Positions 11,280-23,264 of a stretch of 64,000 bases of DNA are shown piece after piece. This stretch comes from Melitaea cinxia (Eukaryota; Arthropoda; Insecta; Lepidoptera; Nymphalidae): assembly GCF_905220565.1 (NCBI RefSeq), contig NC_059417.1, positions 5,595,018 to 5,659,017 on the forward strand, given 5' to 3'. The translations under genes were made by a program, and so were the position numbers. The notes under the pieces were generated by a model, which worked only from the letters and a program-made list of their open reading frames with translations, had not been told where the DNA came from and did no database searches. Each line of letters begins with the position of its first letter. Position 1 is the stretch's first letter.

Positions 11280-12340
11280 ACAAATATTGCACTAGAATAC
11301 TAAAATAAATAATATTCTGATACCTATTCTAGTTTTTGAAGACAAAACGATTTTACATTATTGTACTGCTCTCAAAAAAAAACTGACTACAATTTACATT
11401 GACAAGTAAGTATACCTACTACAATACACTAATAACCCGCATAATTTTCTTGATCAAATCTCGAAGAAACAAAATATTTTTCAACTTGTTTTCCGTATAT
11501 TGTAATTTTAATTACCTACCTGTCCCTGTATTTTTTAAAGCTATATTAACATAAATATTCCAACGTCATTTTTCATATTTTAAATCAAAAAATTTCAACT
11601 AATAAATATTAAGTATTTTCGAGTTATATTGTAAAAGATGTAATAGGTGTATAGTAATTAGGTTTTGGTGGACATATTAAACACTAGAATAGTTTTACTT
11701 TTATTATATGTCTACATAAACCAGGCACCGCTCCGGAACGTACGTTCAATTAAAACAAATGAAATGTTTTGATTACCGCACAGAGCTAATAAAAACATCG
11801 CTGTAGGAAGTGATCGTGTCATGTTGGATAATATTTTACACATATTTTTCTTGTGATTGATAGAACAATCTTGAATCTTTAGTTATATTTGTATACCTAT
11901 TAAATTTGTTTATTTTCGTCTTAAGCTCGACTAAAACTTAATATTTATTTCGATGGATTAACCACATTTGGTAGTTTGTTGACAATTTCGATAGCTGTTT
12001 CTCTTTAATGAGTTATGGTTGACGGTTTAGGTAATGAAATAGTAAAATACTAGCATCCTCTGTCCGTCCATATTTTTTACACGATAAGTAATCACCAACA
12101 ATATCACATAAAAAAACTTTCTCCGAAACACTTCATCTTATGGTATAAGTATTATTCCGATCCGTAGTTTTCGCAGTATAATCGAATATAAAAACCGGCT
12201 CTCCATTTATTAGTATAGATATTATTAAAGCTATATATTACTATGGGAAATATGATGAAGTTAAATTAAAATAAAATAACAAATTAAAGACGTTGAAACG
12301 TTTTGTATATGCATTTAAATATGTTGTTTATCATCAATAC
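11280..12340. other. A+T-rich DNA, nothing recognised
   Basis: No supported exon. Some short patches may be decayed repeats. Confidence 0.35.
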
Positions 12341-12344
12341 ATAT

Positions 12345-12638
12345 AAAAAAAATTAATGGGTCGTTGTCTGTACATTTAAGATTTATTAGATAAAATATTA
12401 TTGGCACTTATCAACGCAAATAGCACCCAAAACAACGACTGTTAGAATTTTTGTCTGTTTGTCTGTGCGTTTGTGCAAGCTAATCTCAGAAACGGTTTAT
12501 CCCATTTTGATGCGATTTTTACTAATATATTCTGGCAACCATAGCTGAACATTTAGAGTTTATGTCATGTCAATCGGTCTATAAATAAAAAAGTTATGTC
12601 AATTTAAAGAATCACGTTGAACATATAGTCACACGCAC
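12345..12638 (+). repeat. Interspersed repeat H (forward copy)
   Basis: Blocks such as 'cttatcaacgcaaatagcaccc', 'gactgttagaatttttgtctg', 'aagctaatctcagaaacgg' and 'atgtcaatcggtctataaata...aaagaatcacgttgaaca' recur in reverse complement at 46265-46615. The copies are clearly one family, noncoding, of unknown class. Confidence 0.65.
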
Positions 12639-12639
12639 A

Positions 12640-12855
12640 CGCTTGTCTGCTCCTAAGGTAAGCAACTTAATGCTTGTGTTATATGCAACAGCCGACTGAT
12701 ATAACTAAATACTTTTTTTTAATATTTATATAAATAATACATATACCTATAAATAAAAAAATACAAATATTACACCTAGACTTAAGCGGGAATCGAACCC
12801 GCAACCCGCGAAGCAGAAAGCAGGGCCACTACAAACTGCGCCAACGGGCTAGTCA
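12640..12855 (-). mobile_element. tRNA-derived SINE (copy 1)
   Basis: On the minus strand it begins with 'agcccgttggcgcagtttgtagtggcc' and contains GGGTTCGATTCCCGC, good matches to the RNA polymerase III A box and B box. A non-tRNA body follows and ends near 'ttaagttgcttacc'. The same arrangement occurs on the plus strand at 36830. The tRNA part does not close into a cloverleaf, so it is a SINE and not a tRNA gene. Confidence 0.75.
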
Positions 12856-12859
12856 TAAC

Positions 12860-13477
12860 CATTGACGCAGAAATATAAAGGAATTAAAAAAATAAGCAGG
12901 TGTTAAAAATAACATTAGTCCTCACATCATTGTGACTCGATCATTAAAAAACTTTGAAAAATTCTAGATGATATTAAGATATCTTCGTGCTAACATTCTA
13001 TTGTACCTAATAGTAGTTTAGGGAGGGTAGAACGTTTGAGTCTGCTCGTATGTGCAGATTAATTCATTGTTCAAGTGTGACTGCTCAGGGTTGGTCAGTA
13101 GGTGATGGAAAAAAGCAATATTTGACGAACTCTTACATTATTAAGAATTAGATCAGAAAAGTGTTAACCATTGCAGACCAGATATTTCAAAGCATCGTAA
13201 ACCAAAAATGACGAGAATGACGAATACAATTAACGATACAAGGCATAAATATATTTTATGAAAGTCTATTGTTAATTTAAATATGTATGAGTCAAATAGA
13301 TACAAAAAGATACCTGTATATCTGAATGGAGACAAAATCTTCAAATATTTTACATCCATTTTTATGGTTGGTGGCCTTTTTGGAATGTTAATGATACATG
13401 CAGTATAAAGACAATAATTAAATAAGCCATTGTTTTTTTTGTATGAATACAACGATTGATAATTTAAATTGCTTTAA

Positions 13478-13514
<37 letters not shown>

Positions 13515-14470
13515 ACAATAAATAGCTTTTTATGTAAGCAACTAGATGACACGTGCCGTTTTACCCTTTCATATTGGGCTACTAAATAATAGCTAAATAT
13601 ACTAAAACTGGACCAGAATACATTTGGATTAATACTTTTAAATATCTTACTAAGCAAAGGGCACCAAAAAAATGATTTTATAGTTTCTGTTTATAAAAGA
13701 TAATGTTCATTTTTTTAGTAATAAAATAATGAAAGTGTTTCTTAAATGTTTAATGACTGAATACGATCCGTGAAAAACCCTATTTTTACTTATAAAATGG
13801 CGGATAAATCTTCTTAGACCAAGCTCAATGTTAGTTTAATATGACAGCCCGTAAATGATCCACTCACGATTTCTATGGGAATTATTTTGTGAGTTTATTT
13901 TAATTGACGCCAAAATAATAGAAAGGCTCTTAACAAAAACGCATAAATGTTTTTTTTTTAAATGAAATATTTGTTATTTTTGACTGCAAGTTCAATATGT
14001 TATTAATTAAATAAATTCATTTCCATCCTCCTACTAATGTGCTCATATTAATAAAATTTTCTAATGTAAACATATCTAGAGAATTTTAAAACCAAAATAT
14101 AATTGAGGACAACATTTGATTTAAAAAAATTAAACATTTTATAAACTCGTAGAATGTAGATACAGTTAAGCTTATCTTTTGCTACGTTGGAAAAAAGTCT
14201 GCTAAACGTGTGTCGAATTTACAAAATTTACTGGCTTTAAGATGTTCCTATTTTAAAATCGGAAAAGCATAATTTTAGCTCATATGCGTAAATTACAGCT
14301 ACAAGTGATTACAACATTAACAGGATTAAAAAAGTACCCTTAATCAGCAAAACAGCCTTTTTTGTTTTTAGAAACAAGAATTTCCGCCATTTTCATCAAC
14401 CAGCATTAGAGTAACGTAAAAAAATATCTATCTTATCTACTACTCGCTTAATAGAAGCGAAGGTATTATT
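12860..14470. other. A+T-rich DNA with a (TA)n run
   Basis: Apart from the pure TA dinucleotide run at 13482-13509, nothing is recognised. The 99-codon minus-strand frame at 13153-13452 is A+T-driven and hydrophobic by composition. Confidence 0.4.
13482..13509. repeat. (TA)n microsatellite
   Basis: Uninterrupted TA dinucleotides over about 28 bp. Confidence 0.95.
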
Positions 14471-14472
14471 AC

Positions 14473-14765
14473 CATTCAGCCTGTAATATCCCACTGCTGG
14501 GTATAGGCCTCTTTCTCCATGTAGGAAAATAGTCGGAGCTTAATCCACCACGCTGCTCTACTGTGGGTAGGTTGGATATATTACTATAAGTAACGAGTGA
14601 CATCAGGTATTTATGATAACAACCAGGACCTACTTAACTAAGCTTAACGTGCCCTCAGACAGACATCAAAACCGGAAAAATTTCTTTTTAATACAAATAT
14701 CCATCCCGAGCGGGAACCGAACATTACCCTACAGTGGTGGTTAGTAGCGGCCAGAGCGGAAGGTA
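14473..14765 (-). mobile_element. tRNA-headed SINE with RTE-like tail (family A)
   Basis: Read on the minus strand, the unit starts with a tRNA-like head (B box in the complement of 'gcgggaaccgaac'). It passes through 'ggtgtggctgtctg'-type body sequence and ends in a tail, 'aggcctatacccagcagtggga', that resembles the 3' end of the RTE LINEs here. Related copies are at 20508, 25164 and 28858. Sharing a LINE tail is how many SINEs are mobilised. Confidence 0.7.
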
Positions 14766-14769
14766 TTAT

Positions 14770-15220
14770 TAGTGCATGACAATTATTGTATCGCTTGGAG
14801 GACAATTCGTCACCTACAGCATTAAGTAACAATTAAAGGCTAAAACATGAAGCTACCGTTGATAGAGATGTAAGGAGCTATGAAAGTGAAACCATATGGT
14901 TTGTACGTGTTCTTGTAAAACTATTTCTGTAATTATGCTTCCTATAAAGACCGCTTCAGAGATGTCTTCACGGTCGCTTAAGATTGAATTCAGGATTTGA
15001 ATTCATAATGTAAAATTTGAAATAAATAACAATTATATAAATTAATTGCTCTAACTTATATATTGGAGGACACCAAGAAAAACATATTAACACGCGTTGG
15101 CACAGTAATTACAATAACCGGCTAATGAGCTAGTAGTCGTGACTTCAATATTTAGTTGGACAAATATTTGTTTTGTAATATGTTTCCGGTATTCTAACAC
15201 ATGATTCACGTCTTATATAG
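14770..15220. other. Nothing recognised
   Basis: No supported feature. Confidence 0.35.
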
Positions 15221-15225
15221 TAACT

Positions 15226-15512
15226 GAGGTAGGGCACAATAGGACATATCCTGCTCAAAATCTGAACCAGCCCGATTGGGGAAGTACCTTGAACTTAGAG
15301 AAGGTCACAGCTAAATAATACTGCATTTAAGTAGTGTTCACGTGGTGAGTAAGTTGACCAGAGCTCTTGAGGAGGATCGGGTATAGGGTCGGTAATGCGC
15401 TTGCGATGCTTCTGGCATTGCAGGCGTCTATAAGCTACGGTAAACGTTTATCATCAGGTGAGCCGTACGCTTGCTTGTCGATCTAATTTTATATATATTA
15501 ATAAAAAAAACT
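15226..15512 (+). repeat. 'Gaggtagggca' interspersed repeat (family C)
   Basis: Starts 'gaggtagggcacaata', passes through 'agcccgattggggaagtacc', 'ggtcggtaatgcgcttgcgatgcttctgg' and 'caggcgtctataagctacgg', and ends in A-rich sequence. Other copies are at 40668, 44525, 44966 and 53222, with a reverse piece at 41817. It is a noncoding retroelement-like unit whose class I cannot fix. Confidence 0.75.
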
Positions 15513-15514
15513 AT

Positions 15515-17090
15515 TTAAGACTATTGAGTCAGAGGCGTTTTTTTAACTGATAAAAAATGAGGACTTCAAATAAATGTCGAAATTAAAAAAATGTCGAAAT
15601 TAATTTAATTAAATCAGGGTTCCCGCAAGGAAGTCCCGCTAAATTTTCAAGTGTTAAAATTTACAAGCTTACCGCGTTATTAGTGGTAAAAAAAAACTCA
15701 ACTCTACTAAGTAACCTGCACGTATTGGTACAAATTCTATAACATGTAGAGTCCACCAGTTATTAGTTCTGCACATGCACATAATCTCTGCGAGTGATTT
15801 TAACACTGAGATAATTCCATTAAAATGCCTCTGCTACTGAGAATAATTAAACCTAATAATTGAAAATTGTTTTCTATTTTTTCACTCGGACATCACATTT
15901 TTCAGATCGACACTTTGTAATGAAACCTATTAAACTACTAAAATTACTTTTTTTTAATTTGACGTCATCAATTTGTTACAAATTTAAGTTTGCAATATTA
16001 TACATATTTAAATTAAAAATTTGCTATTTACAATAAATTTGTTTAAAGTTATTAAAATTACTCCCGCATGCGCTTATTCCGACTCAATTACGCTTATTTC
16101 TTGTATCGGGGAAAATACCTTCAGATTTTACATAACGTATTTATATTTCAGGTATATCCGTTATTCTAAAAACAAAGCGTTATTCATTAAACTTCAAACA
16201 ATCTCCATTAATAGAAAAAGAAATAGAAAGAAATAGAAAAGAAAATGAAATAGTACAGAAGTGGTATTATTTAGGTACTCATCAATTTATAATCGTAAGA
16301 AAATTAAGCTTGCAAATTTTCCGGTAATGTTCACGTGTACTAACACTGATATGATACAATTATATCTTATACTTTAAATAAGTACGTGTAAGTCATGTTT
16401 ATTTTATCAATAAGTCATCTAGTTTCAGGATCCTTGTCAATATTCTTATTTTATATCGCTTAGGTAAATAGATAGAGTCGTCGGTTTTAATTGCAATATA
16501 TTTTGTTACTGGTAATGAATTTTAATTAAGTAGGTAAATAGGAACGTAATAAAATATTCTGTATTCCCTGTTTTTTTACAATAACTTAAAACATGCGAAT
16601 ATTCGCTAGCAAACTCGGTTACTGTAGGAATTAATCCGAAAAAAATATACCTATTAGATGTATGAAAATTCTAAGCTGTTAATAAATTAAAATACATTTC
16701 GGTTTTTTAATTTACCATTTTTATAAAACCGGTACCTACATTAATATTTATGCTTTTTGTACAATTATTTAATGTATTGTTCAATAAAGTATTAATAAAT
16801 AAGTAATAAATAAATAAAAATTTAATTTATGTTAGGTACTTAAATTTCGCATTCTTTGTTTCACTATAAAGTTATTTCTACATTAAAATGTAGGACTAAT
16901 ACTTTACTAATACTACTACTTTTTATAAATATAATTTATACGAACACTTGGAGTTGTAAAATTTATTAATTATAACAATATTAAGACTTAATAATATACC
17001 TCAAAATATATTCTTTTATATATTATTAATAATAAATATATTATTACATATATATTTATAAATGAATAGTAAATATGCTTTGTAAAATAT
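15515..17090. other. A+T-rich DNA, nothing recognised
   Basis: Includes a purine-rich run of AGAAATAGAAA units at 16210-16250. No exon supported. Confidence 0.35.
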
Positions 17091-17096
17091 ATACTT

Positions 17097-17640
17097 TTTT
17101 TTTTTTTTTTTAATTTATTTATCAAATAAACAATATTGTACATATTTAATATAAATAGCATTAAAAACCACGCAGGTTTATGACAATGCTATTTAGTAAC
17201 CAATGAACTAAATATATATATAAAATAATTACATAATTATCCACCCTCCTATTAGAAGCAAGCTGGCAAACTCAAATAAAAAGATGCACACCACTAAATA
17301 TGTCAAGTTACAATAGTATCAAGAAAGTAATTTTTAAGTTTATTTTTTAAGTTAATTGGTGTAATACTTTCAATCAATTTTGATGGTAAGTCATTTATTA
17401 GTCTAGGCACTAAATAAGCGGTAGTTCGCTCACCATATGTATTGTGTATGCGCCTAGTAGTCCATAATCGGTTTTTTGCGATAGCACGGGCGTAAGTAGG
17501 GTGTTTAATATGTTGCCAGAATTTTTGATTTGAATAATTTTCCTTTAAGATTATATACTTAAATTGAATATTAACTGGTAAGATATTACAATGTTTAAAA
17601 AAATTTAGGTCACTAAAGTCATTACTCATAAACTCATTAC
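17097..17640 (-). pseudogene. LINE reverse-transcriptase C-terminus with poly(A) tail
   Basis: The minus-strand frame 17629-17303 (108 codons) ends in a segment with YGERTTAYLVPRLINDLP and then I.P.NLKNKLKNYFL. This is the conserved pattern at the C-terminal end of non-LTR retrotransposon polyproteins of the jockey/CR1/L2 group (YG.R...Y..P.L.N.LP...I). About 200 bp beyond the stop is a run of 15 or more A on the minus strand (plus-strand Ts at 17097-17112), consistent with a retrotransposed 3' end. The element is 5' truncated; only the RT tail remains. Confidence 0.65.
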
Positions 17641-18129
17641 GGTCATTTACTTATAAACTCTACCTTGTGCTTTAATGTTATAGATGATTATTATTTACGT
17701 TGTTTTTTTTTTTAATTCTCGTCTATAAATTAATATAGTCTAGTTATTATGTATTTTAAAAGTTTAACGAATTGTATACTTAATACATGGTTTTAAGTTA
17801 AAAAAATAATATTTCGAGTTTGTTCAACCGTGCTATTTCCTATAAATATTCATATTAGGGTCGAAAGGTTGAATTTGTTAGCTTCATGTGTTTTACATTA
17901 GCTGTGATATAAATTTAGTTTCGGAATGTGTGTTAAAATAATTCAATGTATAACTTTTTAATTAATACTATATTTAATGGATTATTATTATTTGATTACT
18001 TACTAACTATTACTTATTCCATATTATATAAAATCCTGACACCTGTACAGTTGTATCGTGCTAAAAACAAAACAAAAACTTATAAAAACAACTAAAATAC
18101 ATACTAAAACAGGCATTCAATTATACGTA

Positions 18130-18535
18130 CCATGTGATTTTAACTTCAAAATATTCAGAAGTACTGTTCTCTCGTCACAACACAAACTTACGTGTAATAC
18201 AACTAAATTCGTATATGTAATATAATTATCTAGTACATCCACAGTTCTGAACTTTAACCGTAACTTGTCACATTAACTCTACAATACACAACAGCATCAC
18301 GTTTAAGATAAAAAAATATTAAAATACACTTAATTACAATAATCACTTTTCACTCAGTTTTTTTAACTTTAATTTTTTTTATTTGAACGTCAATGTCTGT
18401 TCTCGATGGAGGTACGGAGATTTTGTTTTGAGTAAGGAGCGTGGTATCACGCGTCGGCGAGTGAGCACGGTACACTGGAGCGCGCGCGCAGCTCGAAGCG
18501 GGCGACCGCTGGATCCAGGGGACTTCAACATTTTA
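18130..18535 (-). promoter_or_regulatory. CpG-rich promoter or noncoding first exon candidate
   Basis: A strong G+C/CpG peak (about 18400-18530, with GCGCGCGCGC and GGTCGCCCGC on the minus strand) is followed on the minus strand by A+T-rich leader-like sequence. Two donor-like sites come next: AC|GTAAGTTT near 18193 and ATG|GTACGTA near 18131. This looks like a start region with an untranslated exon for a minus-strand gene. The acceptor at 6741 would be a plausible partner. That link is inference; no transcript evidence is available. Confidence 0.35.
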
Positions 18536-18539
18536 ATGA

Positions 18540-20505
18540 GGGACAATCGTAACATTCATTGCAGTACCTTAGTTTTTAAGAAAAAATACACAAATAAATT
18601 TTATATTCCTTATTTTTAATACGTTATTGCACATATAGAAGTTCATTAAATGAACTAAATTAATAAAGTGTAATGTAGTCTAACCACAATAGTGATTTTT
18701 TGCAGAAAACCATTGTTTACAGAGGAAAAACTAATAAAATGCTTCAAATAGGCAAATAATCTATTATTATATTCATTGATAATAACAATTGTCTTATTGT
18801 ATTCATAGATTGTACGCCTAAAATTTTATATTTAGTAAATAATTAAACTATCTTTCTTTTACCTATGCTAAATAGCTTCTTTTTAATAATAAAGTTTATT
18901 AAAAAAGCTCTACCAAAAATAGTTGACGACACCTGGAAAAACCTGTTGACTCAACAAATATATGCATCAAGCTTCGTAGGGATATAAACAAAATATAGCT
19001 GTCTCTTTTACGCATCATATTCTTTGCTGTAATTAAAAGAGTACAACTATAATAATGCAGGTGATTTTACACGGACTATTTTCTCCTGCTTTACGTCAGA
19101 TACAACTTAAGTACAACAATTTAATATAAAATCATTTTAAACTCAATGACTTAGACGATAAGCTTTAAATTCCAAAATATTTATCTTAAGAATAAAATTT
19201 CGACGTTACGAGATAATACAAGCTTCGAGTAATTTTATGATCAAATTATTAATACAAATAGTAAACATGTAAAACCAAAAATTATAATATTCAAGGTTCA
19301 ATTCATTTGGGTGTCAAATTAAAAAAAAATCAATAGAATTATTTGGTAGAGACAATTTTGGCACGAGATGCGTAGGCGCAACCGGACAGTGGTTACGTTT
19401 CATTAGCTGTGAAACTGCATCTCGTAATTCTGTCTCGCTCTATCGTAGTATTAACTGTGATGTAGAAAAGAGACAACGCGATGTTTACATCTTTATGGAC
19501 CAAATTGTAGACGTGGCGTACTGAGGCTCATCCCATGGCTATCGGCCAATTTTTGTAGGTAGGAGTAAATATAAACAGTTTTACATAGCAGATACGGTGT
19601 TTTTATTTTATTTATTGTTGAAGTCGAGTACTTGATAGCGATCGTTTATTTTTTTGAGTTTTCCTTACGTTTTGACCGTGATTAATTTTATGGTATTTTT
19701 AATTATTTAAGATTTGTAAAAGATTATGCGCTTTTTGTAATTGAATTTTTCAACATGAACGTTTTTGGTAATCTTTTTTTATACATATAAATTAAATATA
19801 CGTTTGAATTACATTCATTACATTTAATTAATTATAAACATTTTTATTGTATTTTTTTTATAACAGTTACTGTTTACTAAGATCAAAATGGACAATTTTT
19901 ATTACGAAAAGAAGTAAACGTAAGCTAGGTAGGTAGGTGTACCTGACAGGTGGGTATTAATGTTTGTCTCATAACAAAAAAATACTGTTGAAAGTTCTTC
20001 CTATCAGAAGCATTTTTAAAACTTTTATCTACAAAAAAAAAAAACTAATGTCTGTAGTAGAAGTCTATACGTTAAAAGCAGGTCCCATAATTATTCTACT
20101 AGAATAATCTTTCCACAGTCGTAGATACGTGACTAATAATAACATGATAATGGTTTTAACAGGGTTCAATCAAATAAATCTGACGTAGTACGAATGGACA
20201 CTTCGCTTAAGGCATCCTTAACAACGGCAATACCATTGTCTTATAGAAGTTCTTTGTGATGTAGCTACTAGTGTTAAACAATTTTTCATACTTTTCATAT
20301 TCATAACTAAGTCTATATTGTTTATTACAACTAAAATAAGTGTATAATGTAATTAATGTTTGTTATATCTTGCATTACGTTTTGCCGTCTCTACATTTTT
20401 AACTCAGTTGCTCGTGATGACTATCAGGCATCAGGGGATTGTTTTTTTTTAACACAAAAATAGTTTGTAGGTGTTGTTAAGTCTAAGCGAAATTTAGCAT
20501 ATTAT
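18540..20505. other. A+T-rich DNA with one G+C-richer block
   Basis: Mostly featureless. The block 19350-19560 (around 'gagatgcgtaggcgcaaccggac') is less A+T-rich and has the look of a decayed repeat or regulatory block, but no frame or second copy was found in the window. Confidence 0.3.
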
Positions 20506-20507
20506 AC

Positions 20508-20858
20508 TATTCGGACTGTAATATCCTACTGCTGGGCATAGGCCTCTTTCCCCATCTAGGAGAAGGATCAGAGATTAATCAACCACGCTGGTCCAATGCG
20601 GGTTGGCGGATATATTACCTACTATGATTAACAATCGCCATCAGGTGTATATGAAAACAAACGGGACCGAGGGTTTAACGTGTTCTTCAAGGCGCGGTGG
20701 GGAGACCCACAAGGACTGCACAAGCACCCAGACCACGTCAAACATTTGTATGGTCAATACAAATGTTTGTCATGTGCGGGGATCGATCCCGCAACCGCCA
20801 GCGCAACAGCCACAAACCAGTGCTGTGACTGTTAGGCCAACGCGTCGCCTCTTGAGCA
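20508..20858 (-). mobile_element. tRNA-headed SINE with RTE-like tail (family A)
   Basis: Begins on the plus strand with 'ggactgtaatatcctactgctgggcataggcctc' (complement of the tail) and ends with a tRNA-like head containing 'gcggggatcgatcccgc' and 'gactgttaggccaacgcgtc', i.e. box B and box A on the minus strand. The long frames crossing it on both strands are incidental. Confidence 0.7.
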
Positions 20859-20869
20859 ATATGTGCACT

Positions 20870-22090
20870 GGCTCGCAAATACCGATGACTAAAGGAGTAG
20901 AGTGCTCCTTGGTGTATACATACTTATTGTACATAGAACGAAAAGAAATTCCTGTTTGAACAAGCATGCAGAATATATGAAGTGTTGTGTTCATCATCTA
21001 GAGCAGGTCCAAGAAATTGCTAAATACACGACAGCGTGCCTCATGCACTAGTCAATAGACCCACGAACACCTCAGTCCACTACGCCAACAACGATGACGA
21101 TGCAACACCGTTGTAAAACCATCTATTGATTGATGTCCAAAAAAGGCACTGGCAACTAAAAGCCCGTACAGCCCTAGATGTTGTCTCACTACAAAAAAAA
21201 AAAAAACGGAAAAGTTTCATGACTCATAAAAAAACTGCTTGATGCAATAAATACAATTAGCCTTATAAATTTCGTTTTTAGATATTGATTTTTGTTATTG
21301 TATATTGTTTTTTTTTTTATAATAGGTATGCAAAAATATTTTTAAAGATGAATCTTAGTCTTTTCTAAAACTTTTCCCCTCCTATATGCAGCTCTATTCA
21401 GTAATGTTTTTGTGGGTGGCGTTCATATCGTAACATCAACAGTGAAATATGTATAACAATTCTATAATAATAAATTTAAGCTGTGTTTTAAATAAATTCT
21501 AATATCGTTCTGTAGTTACTCTACTACTGTAATTCATTTCAAATGAATTTTTAGCCAGTATGATCAAAGACGCTTTACAATAACATGGCTTGAAATGCAA
21601 ACAATATATTTTACGTCTGAATTTAGATATACATTTATTTTAAATAATATCTAAGTTATTATACATAATTGCAATACAAATTGAGTAATAAATAATTATA
21701 ATTACTATTTTACAACTTATGTACATATAATAGCCGTAAAATGTTAATAGCTTTTAAATGTACCTAGTCGTACATCGAAGCCTAACCCGAGCGAAAATAA
21801 AATAAAAATATCCACAATGGCGTCCTGTCAAATGCAACTCACGAAAAGATATCAAAGACGACCGTTTAGTGCAAAAAAGTCCTAATGCGTAAAAAGATTA
21901 GAACTCATTAATTAGGTACTTAAAAGCTTTGTATTTTATTAAATATTAAAAAAAAACTTACAAAAAATTGAATATATTAATCTCGCTAGGTGAGAATTAT
22001 AAAAATTATCATAATTATTTTGTCGTTTAAAAATGTAGTTGTTACGAAATAACCTAGAGTGGGTGCAGTACTCAATTATACGTATTTAAA
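20870..22090. other. A+T-rich DNA, nothing firmly recognised
   Basis: A 22-codon frame from an ATG near 21818 (MASCQMQLTK...) sits in a G+C-richer patch but has no splice site or similarity to support it. Confidence 0.3.
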
Positions 22091-22092
22091 GG

Positions 22093-22110
22093 TAGGTTAG
22101 GTTAGGTTAG
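22093..22110. repeat. Short interstitial TTAGG telomere-type repeat
   Basis: Three TAGGT units in a row plus TAG. (TTAGG)n is the usual insect telomere repeat. The tract is too short to show a former chromosome end. Confidence 0.8.
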
Positions 22111-22538
22111 TATATATCTTTGACTTGTCTATATTAAAAATGATATAAAGTACATTTGAAACGGCGAGCACAAACGAGTGTCATAGTAAAATTTGTAATG
22201 AAATAGGTATTAATGCTACTTACATTTTTTCGCTGAATTTATTAATCGCTGCAATAATTAATATTCAAAAGTTACACGTTTACGTTGTCAGTACGCGTTC
22301 AGTTCGCTACGACCTTGATTTTTTGTAGCCAAAACTTGAAAAATACTAAGTTATTTTGAATGTTAGGTATTTTATGTAAGTCTGTGACATTAATCTCTTG
22401 AAGGTACCTACCAAAGTCTTAATATTGGACAGCAGATATGGATTTTAGCATTAAGACCGCATTATGTACAATATAATAATGTATTATGCAAAGTATTAAA
22501 ATGGAACCCAAACTTTACTATACCTATATATATCTACT

Positions 22539-22745
22539 AGCTGTGCCCGCGGCTTCGCCCGCGTTGAAATCAGTTTGTCTCCAGTTTTCCCGGCAAACTT
22601 CCAGTGAAACGCTCATCAAAATCGGCTTAGCCGTTCCGTAAACCTTCCTCTTGAAGCCCTTCATTGGTGAAACCGTATGAAAATCCGTTCAGTAGATTTT
22701 GAGGGAATCGATCACATACGCTTTTGGGAACTTTGTTTTATAATA
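22539..22745 (+). repeat. 'GCCCGCGGCTTCGCCCGCG' interspersed repeat (family K)
   Basis: Opens with 'actagctgtgcccgcggcttcgcccgcgt' and runs to 'ttttataatacta'. Lepidopteran genomes carry many such units. Others here start at 22748, 28064 and 38269, with decayed ones at 34663 and 46190. Confidence 0.7.
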
Positions 22746-22747
22746 CT

Positions 22748-23188
22748 ACACTAACTGTTGCCCGCGACTACGTCCGCGTGATTATGAAGATATGCATTAC
22801 TATTAAGATGCTTAACGCAAATTATTTTTATTATTTCATTCACTTGAAATGCTTATCACTCTGAGTAACTTTTTCAAAAGCACAATATAGTATAATTTAA
22901 TAGTTATTTTTATAAAACCTCTATACATCACATTTTTAGTTTTATTTTCAAGCTGCAGTATAAATAACAACCTATCAGGCGAAGTTATAGCTGCTGCATA
23001 TATTTCATACAAACTATCAACCTCAATCAAACCCCCTTAGCGGTGGAATATCGCAAAATTCGTTCTTAGCGGACGTCTACTAACTATAGGTAATCTACCT
23101 CCCTGCCAAATTTTATCTTTGTCCATGCTGGATAGAAACCACCCAGCGGTTTTTGAGTTCTCGTGATGAGTGAGTCAGTGACCTTCCT

Positions 23189-23264
<76 letters not shown>

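Noticed and set aside
13153..13452. A 99-codon hydrophobic minus-strand frame.
   Set aside because: Composition-driven, no splice sites, no recognisable family.
20603..20997. Frames of 118 and 75 codons.
   Set aside because: They lie in a tRNA-headed SINE copy.
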